Positions 9,313 to 17,407 are shown, counted from the first letter of the stretch. The stretch is 64,000 nt of DNA from Bremerella alba (GCF_013618625.1 NZ_JABRWO010000004.1:310001-374000); one strand, 5' to 3'. Made by a program: numbers and translations. Notes: generated by a model not told the origin, from the letters alone.

Positions 9313-10386
9313 TTAGAATCCCCTCGACTGAATGACTTCACCTTCGTTCATACTGGCCATCTCGGCGGCTAGAATCAGGTCGATCGTTTCCGGCTGGAGA
9401 CTGACCGAACCATCGCCGAACAGGACGTTCCCGCCGCCTGGGTGTTCGGAGTACATCTGCCCCACGTGTAGTGTCGGATAGTTCATTGGATGAATGATCG
9501 GATCGCCGGTGATATCGAGCTCGCCTCCGGATGGACCGACATGCATCATGACGAGCGTTGCCGCCGCGTCCGGCCCGTTCTCAGGCGTGGAAAACCTTGG
9601 ATGAGTAAACGCTCCGGGGATGGCACCGACCCATGTCTTGTCGCTGAGTTTCGAGGAGTGCTCGCTGATGAATAGCGTATTGGTCGTGCCGTCGGTCACG
9701 TCACGGAAGCTGACCTTCGAGTTACGGTAGAAAGGTCCATCGGCAACCTTCGAGGCATCGCCATGAATCTGAACTGTGGTGGTGGTCCCGGTATAGATGT
9801 TGGTGAACACAGGGCCACTGGCCGACGATCCGCATTCTCCCCAGCACGACTCTTGCCCGTGACTGGCGATGTAGTGTGAACGACCTACGTCTATGGAACT
9901 GCCATATCGTGTGAGAGCGTTCCCAGAACTATCACGGACGGTAAAGGGATCGTGTTCTCCGCTGGACGACGGGCAAAGATAGGCTTCCAGCTTCGTGCTG
10001 ATAAAAGGCCGATTCGCAGAATCCCAGATGGGCTGCCTCATATTTAACGAATCGGTAATGTTGCGTTGCTCCATAAACGGCAGGAGCAACGCCCCCCACC
10101 CCCAGCCAGGTGCGGCGTCCCAAGTATCCGAGTCGATCGAAGCCCAAGCAGGCCCATTGCCATCGCGTGTCGCGTAGCTGACATATCCCGATGGAAACAC
10201 CTGATGGGTCGACGCGTAATTGTGAATTGCGAGACCGATTTGCTTCAGATTGTTGGTGCACTGCATACGCCGAGCCGCTTCTCTGGCTTGCTGCACCGCT
10301 GGCAACAGCAGAGCAATTAACACACCAATGATGGCAATTACCACCAATAACTCCACCAGAGTAAATCCACGACGTAAATGATTCAT
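9313..10386 (-). CDS. DUF1559 pseudopilin-like protein
   Basis: A planctomycete-specific family whose members begin with a type IV pilin/type II secretion leader and whose function is not established. The leader is textbook: [22 protein letters not shown], with predicted cleavage after G7, E5 of the mature form, and a long hydrophobic helix continuing to [15 protein letters not shown]. The C-terminus has the family H-X9-DG motif (HPGGGNVLFGDG), and internal features such as DGTTNTLFISE are typical. I chose the ATG at 10386 because the leader starts there and a GGAG site sits upstream; a longer frame begins at 10413. The gene for the 118-residue membrane protein follows after 2 bp. Two imperfect palindromes lie upstream and may be an operator. 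Confidence 0.93.
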   Translation of the reverse strand: MNHLRRGFTLVELLVVIAIIGVLIALLLPAVQQAREAARRMQCTNNLKQIGLAIHNYASTHQVFPSGYVSYATRDGNGPAWASIDSDTWDAAPGWGWGALLLPFMEQRNITDSLNMRQPIWDSANRPFISTKLEAYLCPSSSGEHDPFTVRDSSGNALTRYGSSIDVGRSHYIASHGQESCWGECGSSASGPVFTNIYTGTTTTVQIHGDASKVADGPFYRNSKVSFRDVTDGTTNTLFISEHSSKLSDKTWVGAIPGAFTHPRFSTPENGPDAAATLVMMHVGPSGGELDITGDPIIHPMNYPTLHVGQMYSEHPGGGNVLFGDGSVSLQPETIDLILAAEMASMNEGEVIQSRGF

Positions 10387-10453
10387 TTCCGCAAATCTCC
10401 GCCCAGCAACCACCAGGTACCAAAGCCATAGTTTCCAGTAACAGCATCATAAA

Positions 10454-10528
10454 TTTTGATTACTCAAAACATAGTCGCGAAGCCCCAGCATTGTCAATCA
10501 CCAAACAATAAACTTTGGCTAATCAAAA
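10454..10528. promoter_or_regulatory. Pair of oppositely oriented imperfect palindromes upstream of DUF1559 gene
   Basis: The segment TTTTGATTACTCAAAA (10454-10469) is an inverted repeat with 6-base arms and a 4-base centre. A related copy on the opposite strand, TTTTGATTAGCCAAA, occupies about 10513-10527. Both lie 70-140 bp upstream of the DUF1559 start and share TTTTGATTA. This is the size and arrangement of a dimeric regulator's operator pair, but binding is inference. Confidence 0.35.
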
Positions 10529-10594
10529 CGTTCTGTCCTAGATATCAAGCAAGGACGAACTGGCTATGCACACCCGATATGGGGGGCTATATGG

Positions 10595-11083
10595 CTAGAT
10601 CTGGGCGACAAATTCAAGGCCGATTTTGACCCGAATTTCGCCACTCTCGAGATTGAAATAGATGACTCGGCCACTCGTGCCGCCGACGTGCTGCGACAAA
10701 ATGGGAATCTTATTGAGCCTAAGAAGCTCTCGGGCCTTGTCGAGGTTCTTGCGGCCCACCTCATGTGCGGTACTCGATGACTTAAACATATTTGAGCCGC
10801 CACTCAGCTTGGCAACGATGGCTCGACGTCGAGCTCCACTCTTAGCCAACTGGTCCAACATCTCGGGGATGGCCGTATCCACGAAACGACCAGGCTGTTT
10901 ATTGCAACCTTGGCTGTCACTCAGCATCGTATGAGCTAGGGCACCCTGACGTGTTTCCTGACACCAGAATGCGATACCGACGCAACTACCTAGCAAAGTC
11001 TCCAGCACATTTGGTGCTGAAGAGGCGACGATCCCGGCCATGGGCACGCGGATCGAAGTCTTGCTGAGGTTTCCGATAGCCAT
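10595..11083 (-). CDS. cheD: CheD-type chemoreceptor glutamine deamidase
   Basis: CheD enzymes deamidate specific glutamines on methyl-accepting chemotaxis receptors and can bind CheC. The 162-residue protein has the catalytic core: LETLLGSCVG with Cys34 and nearby Thr29, and ALAHTMLSDS with His51. It also has the family blocks AKLSGGSNMF, IGRKNLDKARELL-like GRKNLDKARELLRLN, and GTSGRVIYFNLESGEI. The ATG at 11083 fits the family start MAIGNLSKTSIRVPM; an in-frame GTG at 11122 would add 13 residues. No receptor, CheA, CheW, CheR or CheB gene is in the window, so this is an orphan cheD. A hairpin lies 28 bases upstream of the chosen start. Confidence 0.92.
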   Translation of the reverse strand: MAIGNLSKTSIRVPMAGIVASSAPNVLETLLGSCVGIAFWCQETRQGALAHTMLSDSQGCNKQPGRFVDTAIPEMLDQLAKSGARRRAIVAKLSGGSNMFKSSSTAHEVGRKNLDKARELLRLNKIPILSQHVGGTSGRVIYFNLESGEIRVKIGLEFVAQI

Positions 11084-11450
11084 TTCGCTTTTTCCCTGTC
11101 GATTCGGCAAGGCACCCCACACGGTTTTGGGGTGCGACTAAATCTAGCATACGGTCCTCTGTGAGCAGCAAAGGATGAAGATTTCTCGCTGTTTCCCTTC
11201 CGGTGGGGGCAGCCTGGGCGACCAAAGAAAACGATTATTCCTATCGAAGCACTTGCTCAACTCAAGTACCCCCCAGGCTGAGTTCGCGATTCAGGCGGAT
11301 TTTTTCATGTTTGAAATTCCGCGATATCAGGCAATTTCACCCCAGAAAGTTGACTTTGCTTTGATTAATTGGTACTAAATACTTCACAACTTGCTAAATC
11401 TCTGATACTCTCCGCATGTTCACCCTTTGACGCATTCATAAAGAAGAGCC
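11084..11450. other. Divergent intergenic region cheD / small hypothetical
   Basis: These 367 bases lie between the cheD start (minus) and the start at 11451 (plus) and must hold promoters for both. Apart from the hairpin at 11112-11135, I see only an AT-rich stretch at about 11340-11410 as a promoter candidate for the rightward gene. I can fit no confident -35/-10 pair, and there is no convincing coding frame. Confidence 0.45.
11112..11135 (-). promoter_or_regulatory. Hairpin just upstream of cheD
   Basis: A perfect 8-bp stem GCACCCCA (11112-11119) pairs with TGGGGTGC (11128-11135) around an 8-nt loop. It sits in the probable 5' leader of cheD and overlaps the alternative GTG start at 11122. 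No T-run follows on either strand, so a terminator role is unlikely. A leader structure affecting translation is possible but unproven. Confidence 0.4.
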
Positions 11451-11729
11451 ATGGCTAAAAAGAAGGCGAAACCGCCAGTTGCCGACGCTAACGTACGAGT
11501 TCCGCGAAAAGAGCCATACGACAGTGACCGCATGAGCAATGTCGTGGAACGTCTGCGTGAGCAAGCAGGGCGTATTTCGCAGCTGGCGCGAACACTGGAT
11601 GACGCGGATATCGATGAAGTCGTCATCGATGGACATGCGATGCTCTTACGCGGTTTGAACCAGATCGACAACTTCGCTGACAACGCCGCTCGTGCCGTCC
11701 GCGAAGCACGTACGATGAAGTTCGGCTAA
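11451..11729 (+). CDS. Small basic hypothetical protein
   Basis: A 92-residue soluble protein with a lysine-rich start (MAKKKAKPP) and a helical middle that could form a short coiled coil (MSNVVERLREQAGRISQLARTL). An acidic stretch DDADIDEVVIDGHAMLLRGLNQI follows. There is no signal peptide or membrane segment. The start is supported by AAGAAGAG just upstream and by a codon pattern like that of its neighbours. I do not recognise the family. It sits alone, 94 bp before the next plus-strand gene. Confidence 0.65.
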   Translation: MAKKKAKPPVADANVRVPRKEPYDSDRMSNVVERLREQAGRISQLARTLDDADIDEVVIDGHAMLLRGLNQIDNFADNAARAVREARTMKFG

Positions 11730-11823
11730 ACACGAACAAGCCCGTGCCGCCTCGGAATGGACCTTCCTTGCTGACGCTACCAGGGGAGATCGAACACTCT
11801 CATTTTATGCGCGGGGAGAGCGA

Positions 11824-12204
11824 ATGGCCGATAAGAAGGTCTCTTGGGCCGCGTGGGGCTGGCTGACCTTGTTGGTGCTTATGTTGGTCATACCGATTCT
11901 TGGGGTGGCCATCGATCAAGCGTCCGCGCTGGGCTCGCTTCTCTTCCCGGTGATCGTTGGCTGCATGCTCGGTGCTTCCACGTTTCTTGCGGCGTTATAC
12001 GTCAAAAACTATCCCTGGTGGTGGTCTATTGCGCTGGCCGTGTGGACGTTGATGCTGGTATTCTTTCACCGGCAACTAGGGCTGTTACTAACCGGGGGCG
12101 TGCTAGGCTGCGTTCTTGTTGTATTTAGAACGCCATTGCTTCAAGCTGGCCAACGCATGGTCCGCTGGTACCTAAACCGTCGAAAATCAGAGACGTCTGA
12201 CTGA
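11824..12204 (+). CDS. Hypothetical four-helix membrane protein
   Basis: A 126-residue integral membrane protein with four apparent transmembrane segments at about 10-28, 36-58, 65-81 and 85-103, ending in a basic cytoplasmic tail (RMVRWYLNRRKSETSD). The Trp-rich WWWSIALAVWTLM segment lies in the third helix. A strong ribosome site (GGGGAGAG) precedes the ATG. There is no catalytic motif and no family I recognise. It converges with the metalloprotease gene, leaving only 10 bp between the stops. Confidence 0.7.
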   Translation: MADKKVSWAAWGWLTLLVLMLVIPILGVAIDQASALGSLLFPVIVGCMLGASTFLAALYVKNYPWWWSIALAVWTLMLVFFHRQLGLLLTGGVLGCVLVVFRTPLLQAGQRMVRWYLNRRKSETSD

Positions 12205-12214
12205 GCTTAGAGGA

Positions 12215-12967
12215 CTAAGTTTTGGAACTGTCATCGGCGTCCGATTCTTGATCGTCATCCGCCATCGGCTTCTTATTCCACAGCATCTCGATTATCCGAA
12301 AGCCTTCGGGATCGTGTTGCAACAGTTCTGGCTTCACAAACGGATAAAAGTCGTTGGTCCCGAAATAAGCCTCCGACGATTCGGCAAAGTATTCTCTTTC
12401 GTTCTCAATGGCGTAGTGCTTTTTCTCATCGCCATTGATGTGCCGGACCTTGTCGTACCCACCTGACTTTCTTGCTCGCTGAAATGCCTCGATAATTCGC
12501 GGCTCATCATAACCGAGAACTCGGTCGTGATAGCCGTGCGAGAGTTCGTGCAGCAGCATGAACGGCTGCTCTTTTGTCCACTTCAGAAACGTCTTTGCGT
12601 TAGAGATTTCAACAGCCTTGGCTTTTTCACGAAGGAAACCATTATCGCTCAGCCAATCGGCCGACACATGGTAACACGCACACGGATTAGCATGCGTATT
12701 GTCACTTTCCAGCCAAATTGGAATTTTCTGGATCGCGGTAATCGCTTGCTCTGGAACGCGTCGCTGAATCTCGTAGAGCTGATAGTCGATCAGCTCTAAA
12801 GCGGCTTCCCCCGTTTCCCTCTCCTCGCGTAGTAAGGTCTTATGCACAAAGACATCCCACCCGCGGATATTTTTCTGATGATAGGCGCTGACAGGATCAG
12901 GCTTCGCCGTCTCGTTGTCACTGGTTTCAGCCCCCAAGACCACCGTAAATATTACAAGCCAATACAT
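12215..12967 (-). CDS. Exported zinc metallopeptidase, lethal-factor-like (gluzincin type)
   Basis: The 250-residue protein opens with a short hydrophobic signal-like stretch (MYWLVIFTVVLGAE), suggesting export. It has a HExxH zinc site (HELSHGYHD, H140-E141-H144) about 50 residues before a second glutamate motif EYFAESSEAYFG (E192/E196). That HExxH plus E-x-F-A-E layout is the gluzincin plan and recalls the catalytic domain of anthrax-lethal-factor-type (ATLF) peptidases. The acidic tail (DDDQESDADD) is low-complexity. AGGGAG precedes the ATG. There is no toxin-delivery domain, so a housekeeping or cell-envelope role is more likely than a toxin. The substrate is unknown and the family link is by motif only. 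Confidence 0.72.
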   Translation of the reverse strand: MYWLVIFTVVLGAETSDNETAKPDPVSAYHQKNIRGWDVFVHKTLLREERETGEAALELIDYQLYEIQRRVPEQAITAIQKIPIWLESDNTHANPCACYHVSADWLSDNGFLREKAKAVEISNAKTFLKWTKEQPFMLLHELSHGYHDRVLGYDEPRIIEAFQRARKSGGYDKVRHINGDEKKHYAIENEREYFAESSEAYFGTNDFYPFVKPELLQHDPEGFRIIEMLWNKKPMADDDQESDADDSSKT

Positions 12968-13059
12968 CGACTAACTCCCTAAGAAACCGGCAGAACGCCT
13001 TCTTAAGATTAACCCAACGGTGACCAGACCGCAAAACGGGTGCGACGAAGTACCTTCTC

Positions 13060-13542
13060 TTAGGATGCCGAGTACTGCTCGGCATATTCGACGACCCACA
13101 AATCGATTAGGTCACGAAAGTCGGCTTCTTCGACCTCGCTTAGCTTTTCGAAGTGGTTTCGATGGAATAGCTCTTTGTTACGGATCATTCCTTTGCCGGC
13201 GAGTTCAAGCACTCGCACCGATGAAAAAGGCTTGACCGCCAATTCAATCCGGCTGTAGAGATTGCGTCGTTTTCCGCCGGTCAGATCTAAATCATCGCGA
13301 ACACAGGCTCCGCCCCAGCCTTGATCGCCAAAGAGCGTTTCATACTGGAAACCAGGAAAGTGATTGGGCAGCTTTTTGAGACACTTTTCGATGTAATCCG
13401 AGATCTTGAGACGTAATCGACTGTGTAGTTCGCGGCACTCCTCATCGGACATAGCCGCCTCGTGGGCAGCACGCTGCTTTGATTCGCTCCGTTTCTCACC
13501 GCGCTCGATAGCGCGTTTCAATCGATCTTCAAAGTCGGACAT
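13060..13542 (-). CDS. Hypothetical cytoplasmic protein
   Basis: A 160-residue soluble protein. Residues 1-45 are strongly charged and helical (FEDRLKRAIERGEKRSESKQRAAHEAAM), then comes a compact domain. Its core includes FPGFQYETLFGDQGWGGA, DLTGGKRRNLYSRIELAV and VLELAGKGMIRNKELF. The C-terminal half ends with EEADFRDLIDLWVVEYAEQY. It has the look of a conserved planctomycete protein, but I do not recognise a family and see no catalytic motif. A good ribosome site (AGGGGAAAG) supports the start at 13542. It is on the same strand as tex, 179 bp downstream of the tex stop codon, and may be separately transcribed. Confidence 0.7.
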   Translation of the reverse strand: MSDFEDRLKRAIERGEKRSESKQRAAHEAAMSDEECRELHSRLRLKISDYIEKCLKKLPNHFPGFQYETLFGDQGWGGACVRDDLDLTGGKRRNLYSRIELAVKPFSSVRVLELAGKGMIRNKELFHRNHFEKLSEVEEADFRDLIDLWVVEYAEQYSAS

Positions 13543-13721
13543 ACGACAGTCTTTCCCCTAGGCAGAACTTAGAATTGCGTACGTTCCATTATTACGCCTG
13601 ACCGTGATAGGAAAAACCACCGCTATGTGTTGGGGGTTTCCGTAGGACGTTTTTAGTTTTCAGCGAGGGAAAGCCAGAACGCACACCGCTTCTTGCTGGA
13701 CGAAATAGGTCATCCTGTAGG

Positions 13722-16700
13722 CTACTTCTTCGGCTTTTTCTTATCGTCTCGCTGATTTTCGAAAAACTGCTGAAGGTCACCAAAGGAACGAAGTGGTTCT
13801 TTGCCTTCCTTCATCGCATCGGAAATAGGTTTGGAAGGCTTCGGCTTGGCTCGGCGATCCGCGTTTCGCGGCCTGCCCCCCTGCTTGGCTTTGCCATGTC
13901 CACCACCGGCCTGAGGTTTATGACCGGCTTTTCCCTTGCCCCGCTGAGGACGTTCGGCGCGGGGTGGCCGATTGGCACGACCCTGCGGCTTTTCCTTCTT
14001 CTCGGTCTGAATAGAAGGGTCGATTGCAGTCAACGAGACACGACGGCGTTCGCGATCGATTTCGATCACCCACACACGGATTACGTCGCCAACACTGACC
14101 ACTTCGTGCGGGTCTGCCACGTAACGATCGGCTAAACGGCTGATGTGAACCATCCCGCTGTCATGCAGACCAATGTCGACGAATGCACCAAAGTCGACCA
14201 CGTTTAAAACCGTGCCCATCATTTCCATGCCCGGCTCCAGGTCTTCCAGCTTGAGCACGCCGCGGCGGAAGAGGGGAGGGGGGAAGTCGGCACGCGGGTC
14301 ACGACCAGGACGTGATAGTGCCCCAGTAATATCGCGAGCCAGGTGGACACCGATGTTCAATTCTTCGGCCAGCTTGTCGATTTCAGCGGACGCAATCTTC
14401 GCCAGAAGCTGCTTGTGGTTTTCATCCGACGCTCCTATTTCTGCCGGTGCCGGCTGCGGGGCGGGCACTTCGGCCTCTTCCGTCGGGGTGTCTGCTTCTT
14501 TCGCAGCTTCGCTTCCAGGCTCAACTGGGGCGGTTGGCACCTCTTCCGAAACCACGACCGCTTCCGCTGAAGGTGCCTCGACGCCAGTCTCGCTTCCTGC
14601 TTCGGTCGTGGTCGTTGCCGACGCAACAGCTTCAACAGCTTCAACAGCTTCAACAGCTTCAACAGCTTCAACAGCTTCAACAGCTTCGGCTTCTGCTGGC
14701 TGCGTTTCTGCTGGCTGCGTTTCTGCTGGCTGCGTTTCGGCCGCCGGCTCGGAAACCGTTTTCTCTTCTTCCAACTGGAACGACTTTGGCTTCTCCACAA
14801 TCGGAGGTGGCGAAGGCACGGTCGACAGAACTTCGGTCAATGAGCAGCCAAGCTTTTCTAGAAGCTTCGTGGTGACCTCGTAACTTTCCGGGTGAATCCA
14901 GGTAGCGTCCAGAGGATTCTCAGCGGGAACCACCTTCAAAAAACCAGCCGCTTGAACGAACGTCGCCTCGCCAATACCGGCAACCTCGCGAATCTCTTCG
15001 CGGGAACGGAATGGTCCTTTCATTTGGCGGTGTTCGTAGATTCGACGGGCCGTTAATTGATTGAGGCCCGACACATAGCTCAACAAGGCCGGGCTGGCCG
15101 TGTTCACGTCTACGCCCACATAGTTGACGCACGATTCAACTACATCGTCCAGCGAGTCCCGCAGGTGCTTAGCTTTGACGTCGTGCTGATAGAGCCCCAC
15201 GCCAATATTCGATGGGTTGATCTTTACCAGTTCCGAGAGCGGGTCCAAGAGCCGACGACCGATACTGATTGTGCCGCGGATGGTCGCATCGAACTTAGGG
15301 AATTCTTCGCGTCCCAATTCGCTGGTCGAGTAAACGCTTGCCCCAGCTTCGTTGACGATCAGGTAGCAGATGTCACGGTCTTTCAGTTCGTCGGCAATTG
15401 CACTGGCAACGATCTGCTCTGTTTCACGACAAGCCGTGCCGTTTCCGATCGCGACAATTTGCGCGTCGAACTGCTTAATCATTTCGACAATTCGGCTGCG
15501 GCTCTTTTCGACGCGATCCTGAGGGCCGATGAGGTGAATCACCCCAGTCCCCAGCACGTTGCCGAAAGGATCGATCGTTACCAGCTTGCACCCACTGCGG
15601 AATCCTGGGTCGACGGCGAGAACGCGTTTTCCGCGCACAGGAGGCTGAAGCAGCAGTTTGCGGAGGTTGCAGGCAAAAACCTCGATCGCATGCATTTCCG
15701 CTTTTTCGGTCAGTTCGCGTCGGATTTCACGTTCGATACTTGGGATGATCAAACGATTGAGACTATCACGCAAGCACTGCTTCAGATAATCCGCGTGCGA
15801 ATGCCCTTCGGGGACAACGACTTCTTCGGCTGTCTTGGTGATCTTATCGAAATCGACCTCGATACGTACTTTCAGGAATCGGGTACGATCGCCGCGATTG
15901 ATGGCCAGAACTCGGTGTGGTGGGATCTTCGAGACCGGCTCGTGGTAGTCGTAGTAGTCGCGGAATGCCTTGTCCTTCTTGGCGCGTTCTTTCTCTTTCT
16001 GACGCTTGCGTTTCTCGCGACGAATCTCTTGAATCGTGGGTTTCTTCCCGCTCTCTTTTTCCCCTTCGGGCTTTGCTCCCGGCTTCGCTTCACCAGAATC
16101 ATTCGCGTCCGAATTAGTAGATTCGCTGCTTGCCGTCGAGCCTTCTTCAGTCTGGCTGGCCGACACCTCGTCCGCCGTGTCACTATTATCTTCGTCTGAA
16201 TCAGGCTCATCTGGTTGATCTGAGTTTTCGATCCGCGAGCTGGTCAACTGTCCAGTCTTCCAGAACAACTTGCGAAGTCGTCCTCGCAATAATGCGTTCT
16301 CGGAGAAGACTTCAGCGACGATACAGCCAACCCCTTGTATGACCGCATCGGTATCGGCCAAGGACTTTTCTGCATCGACGAATGCTTCGGAGCGGGCTTT
16401 TAAGTCTTTGGCTTCTTCGGCATCGCTAAGAACTTCCAAGGCCAACGGTTCTAAACCGCGTTCACGTGCCTGGGTTGCCAGGGTTTGCTTCTTGGGCTTG
16501 AAGGGTAGATAGAGATCTTCCAGAAGCTTCTGAGTTTGAGCTCTCTTGATCTGCTCGGCGAGTTCTTCGGTTAGCTTGTCTTGCGACTGGATCGACTTGA
16601 GAATCGTCCGCTTGCGTTCATTCAATTGACGCAGCTTGGTGTTGCTGCTTTGAATGGCGCGGATTTGCTCTTCGTCTAAGCCGCCCGTCTCGTCTTTGCG

Positions 16701-16826
16701 ATAGCGCGTAATAAACGGAACGGTGTTTCCATCATCAAGCAGTTCGACGGTTCGCTGAACTTTTTCGAGAGGAATACCAACTTCACGGGCGACAATTTGA
16801 AGGTCCGTGACGATCGTCGTATCCAT
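13722..16826 (-). CDS. tex: Tex-like S1 RNA-binding protein with long low-complexity inserts
   Basis: Tex proteins bind nucleic acids and are linked to transcription; their eukaryotic relative is Spt6. The chosen ATG at 16826 gives 1,034 residues, well above the roughly 720-780 usual for Tex. In order: an N-terminal helical domain (VPFITRYRKDETGGLDEEQIRAI, about 36-58), a YqgF-like RNase H fold starting VLAVDPGFRSGCKL (about 402-416), helix-hairpin-helix segments (LLSYVSGLNQLTARRI to VAGIGEATF, 580-622), and an S1 domain (about 862-936). The excess length comes from an acidic/basic insert at about 195-290, a Glu/Ala/Pro-rich insert at 685-800 coded partly by tandem DNA repeats, and a basic tail after 940. 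A longer frame to 16928 adds 34 residues without Tex similarity. Confidence 0.93.
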   Translation of the reverse strand: MDTTIVTDLQIVAREVGIPLEKVQRTVELLDDGNTVPFITRYRKDETGGLDEEQIRAIQSSNTKLRQLNERKRTILKSIQSQDKLTEELAEQIKRAQTQKLLEDLYLPFKPKKQTLATQARERGLEPLALEVLSDAEEAKDLKARSEAFVDAEKSLADTDAVIQGVGCIVAEVFSENALLRGRLRKLFWKTGQLTSSRIENSDQPDEPDSDEDNSDTADEVSASQTEEGSTASSESTNSDANDSGEAKPGAKPEGEKESGKKPTIQEIRREKRKRQKEKERAKKDKAFRDYYDYHEPVSKIPPHRVLAINRGDRTRFLKVRIEVDFDKITKTAEEVVVPEGHSHADYLKQCLRDSLNRLIIPSIEREIRRELTEKAEMHAIEVFACNLRKLLLQPPVRGKRVLAVDPGFRSGCKLVTIDPFGNVLGTGVIHLIGPQDRVEKSRSRIVEMIKQFDAQIVAIGNGTACRETEQIVASAIADELKDRDICYLIVNEAGASVYSTSELGREEFPKFDATIRGTISIGRRLLDPLSELVKINPSNIGVGLYQHDVKAKHLRDSLDDVVESCVNYVGVDVNTASPALLSYVSGLNQLTARRIYEHRQMKGPFRSREEIREVAGIGEATFVQAAGFLKVVPAENPLDATWIHPESYEVTTKLLEKLGCSLTEVLSTVPSPPPIVEKPKSFQLEEEKTVSEPAAETQPAETQPAETQPAEAEAVEAVEAVEAVEAVEAVEAVASATTTTEAGSETGVEAPSAEAVVVSEEVPTAPVEPGSEAAKEADTPTEEAEVPAPQPAPAEIGASDENHKQLLAKIASAEIDKLAEELNIGVHLARDITGALSRPGRDPRADFPPPLFRRGVLKLEDLEPGMEMMGTVLNVVDFGAFVDIGLHDSGMVHISRLADRYVADPHEVVSVGDVIRVWVIEIDRERRRVSLTAIDPSIQTEKKEKPQGRANRPPRAERPQRGKGKAGHKPQAGGGHGKAKQGGRPRNADRRAKPKPSKPISDAMKEGKEPLRSFGDLQQFFENQRDDKKKPKK
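14625..14687. repeat. Seven-copy 9-bp tandem repeat inside tex
   Basis: The unit AACAGCTTC occurs seven times in perfect tandem (63 bp). On the coding (minus) strand it encodes EAV repeated seven times. Because the unit is a multiple of three, copy-number change would keep the reading frame. Perfect identity suggests recent expansion by slippage or unequal recombination. Confidence 0.95.
14691..14735. repeat. Three-copy 15-bp tandem repeat inside tex
   Basis: Three exact copies of TTCTGCTGGCTGCGT lie directly beside the 9-bp repeat. On the minus strand they encode the pentapeptide ETQPA three times within the Glu/Ala/Pro-rich linker before the S1 domain. Confidence 0.95.
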
Positions 16827-17185
16827 GTGGATGCCTGAGGAGCTTTCGCAAACTTGCGCGCCATAGATTTGACGTAAGCGCAGATGCTGGTTGACTAAAG
16901 CGATACCTAGTATCGATGATACCAGCACGGCAACATAGGGGCAGCGGTGACGGTTGTCAAGGATTAGCGGAGGGATGCGACCCCATATTTAACGGACGTT
17001 TTGCACGAATCTTTTTTCTACACCTCGTTGTGGTGTCCCTTCGTCACAATTCAGGGGAATCTGAGGGAATACGCAGACTACTGGTTTTATAGCGTATTCG
17101 AGCCATATTCGTATAAAAAAAGTGCCGCCCCCAGAAATCTGATGAGCGGCACTCGCGTCTTCGTGTACGCAATTGCAATTAGCAA
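16827..17185. other. Intergenic region upstream of tex
   Basis: These 359 bases lie between the tex start and the stop of the small lipoprotein gene, both on the minus strand. The left part should hold the tex promoter. The right end holds the lipoprotein's terminator (17115-17152). I see no other gene; an ORF at 17001-17189 on the plus strand lacks any protein-like features. Confidence 0.45.
17115..17152 (-). terminator. Intrinsic terminator of small lipoprotein gene
   Basis: An 8-bp stem GCGGCACT (17145-17152) and AGTGCCGC (17121-17128), read on the minus strand, is followed by a run of six or more T (A-run 17115-17120 on plus). It lies about 35 bp past the stop codon at 17186. Confidence 0.85.
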
Positions 17186-17407
17186 TTAATATCCGATATC
17201 AAACGGAGCCGGATCCAGAAAGTCTCGCGGCCCGCGAGTTGTATAGTACGGGTAAGTCACTTGAGCCGAACCGGATCCGCCTTGGACGGCCGGTGGCGGA
17301 GCGCTCACGCTCGACGGATTGTTACAGGGACTTGCCCCGATACGATGGCAACAGCCACTGCCCGCCAGAAGGCAAACGGCTGCCAGAATGAAGAACAAGC
17401 GATTCAT
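17186..17407 (-). CDS. Small lipoprotein with C-terminal RGPRDFL motif
   Basis: A 73-residue predicted lipoprotein. The signal MNRLFFILAAVCLLAGSGC ends in a lipobox-like AGSGC, with the acylated cysteine at 19 or 20. The mature part is Pro/Ser/Gly-rich and ends with YPYYTTRGPRDFLDPAPFDIGY. I recall the YYTTRGPRDFL-type ending as recurring in small planctomycete exported proteins; that is memory, not a search. The ATG at 17407 is preceded by AGGAA at a good distance, favouring it over a frame extended to 17461. A terminator follows immediately. The function is unknown. Confidence 0.8.
   Translation of the reverse strand: MNRLFFILAAVCLLAGSGCCHRIGASPCNNPSSVSAPPPAVQGGSGSAQVTYPYYTTRGPRDFLDPAPFDIGY

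Noticed and set aside
14625-14735. Possible CRISPR array
   Set aside because: The repeats are only 9 and 15 bp, are contiguous without spacers, and lie in-frame inside a gene.
15057-16199. 380-codon open frame on the plus strand inside tex
   Set aside because: It is fully antisense to the well-supported tex gene, its composition mirrors the GC-rich coding strand, and no domain or ribosome site supports it.
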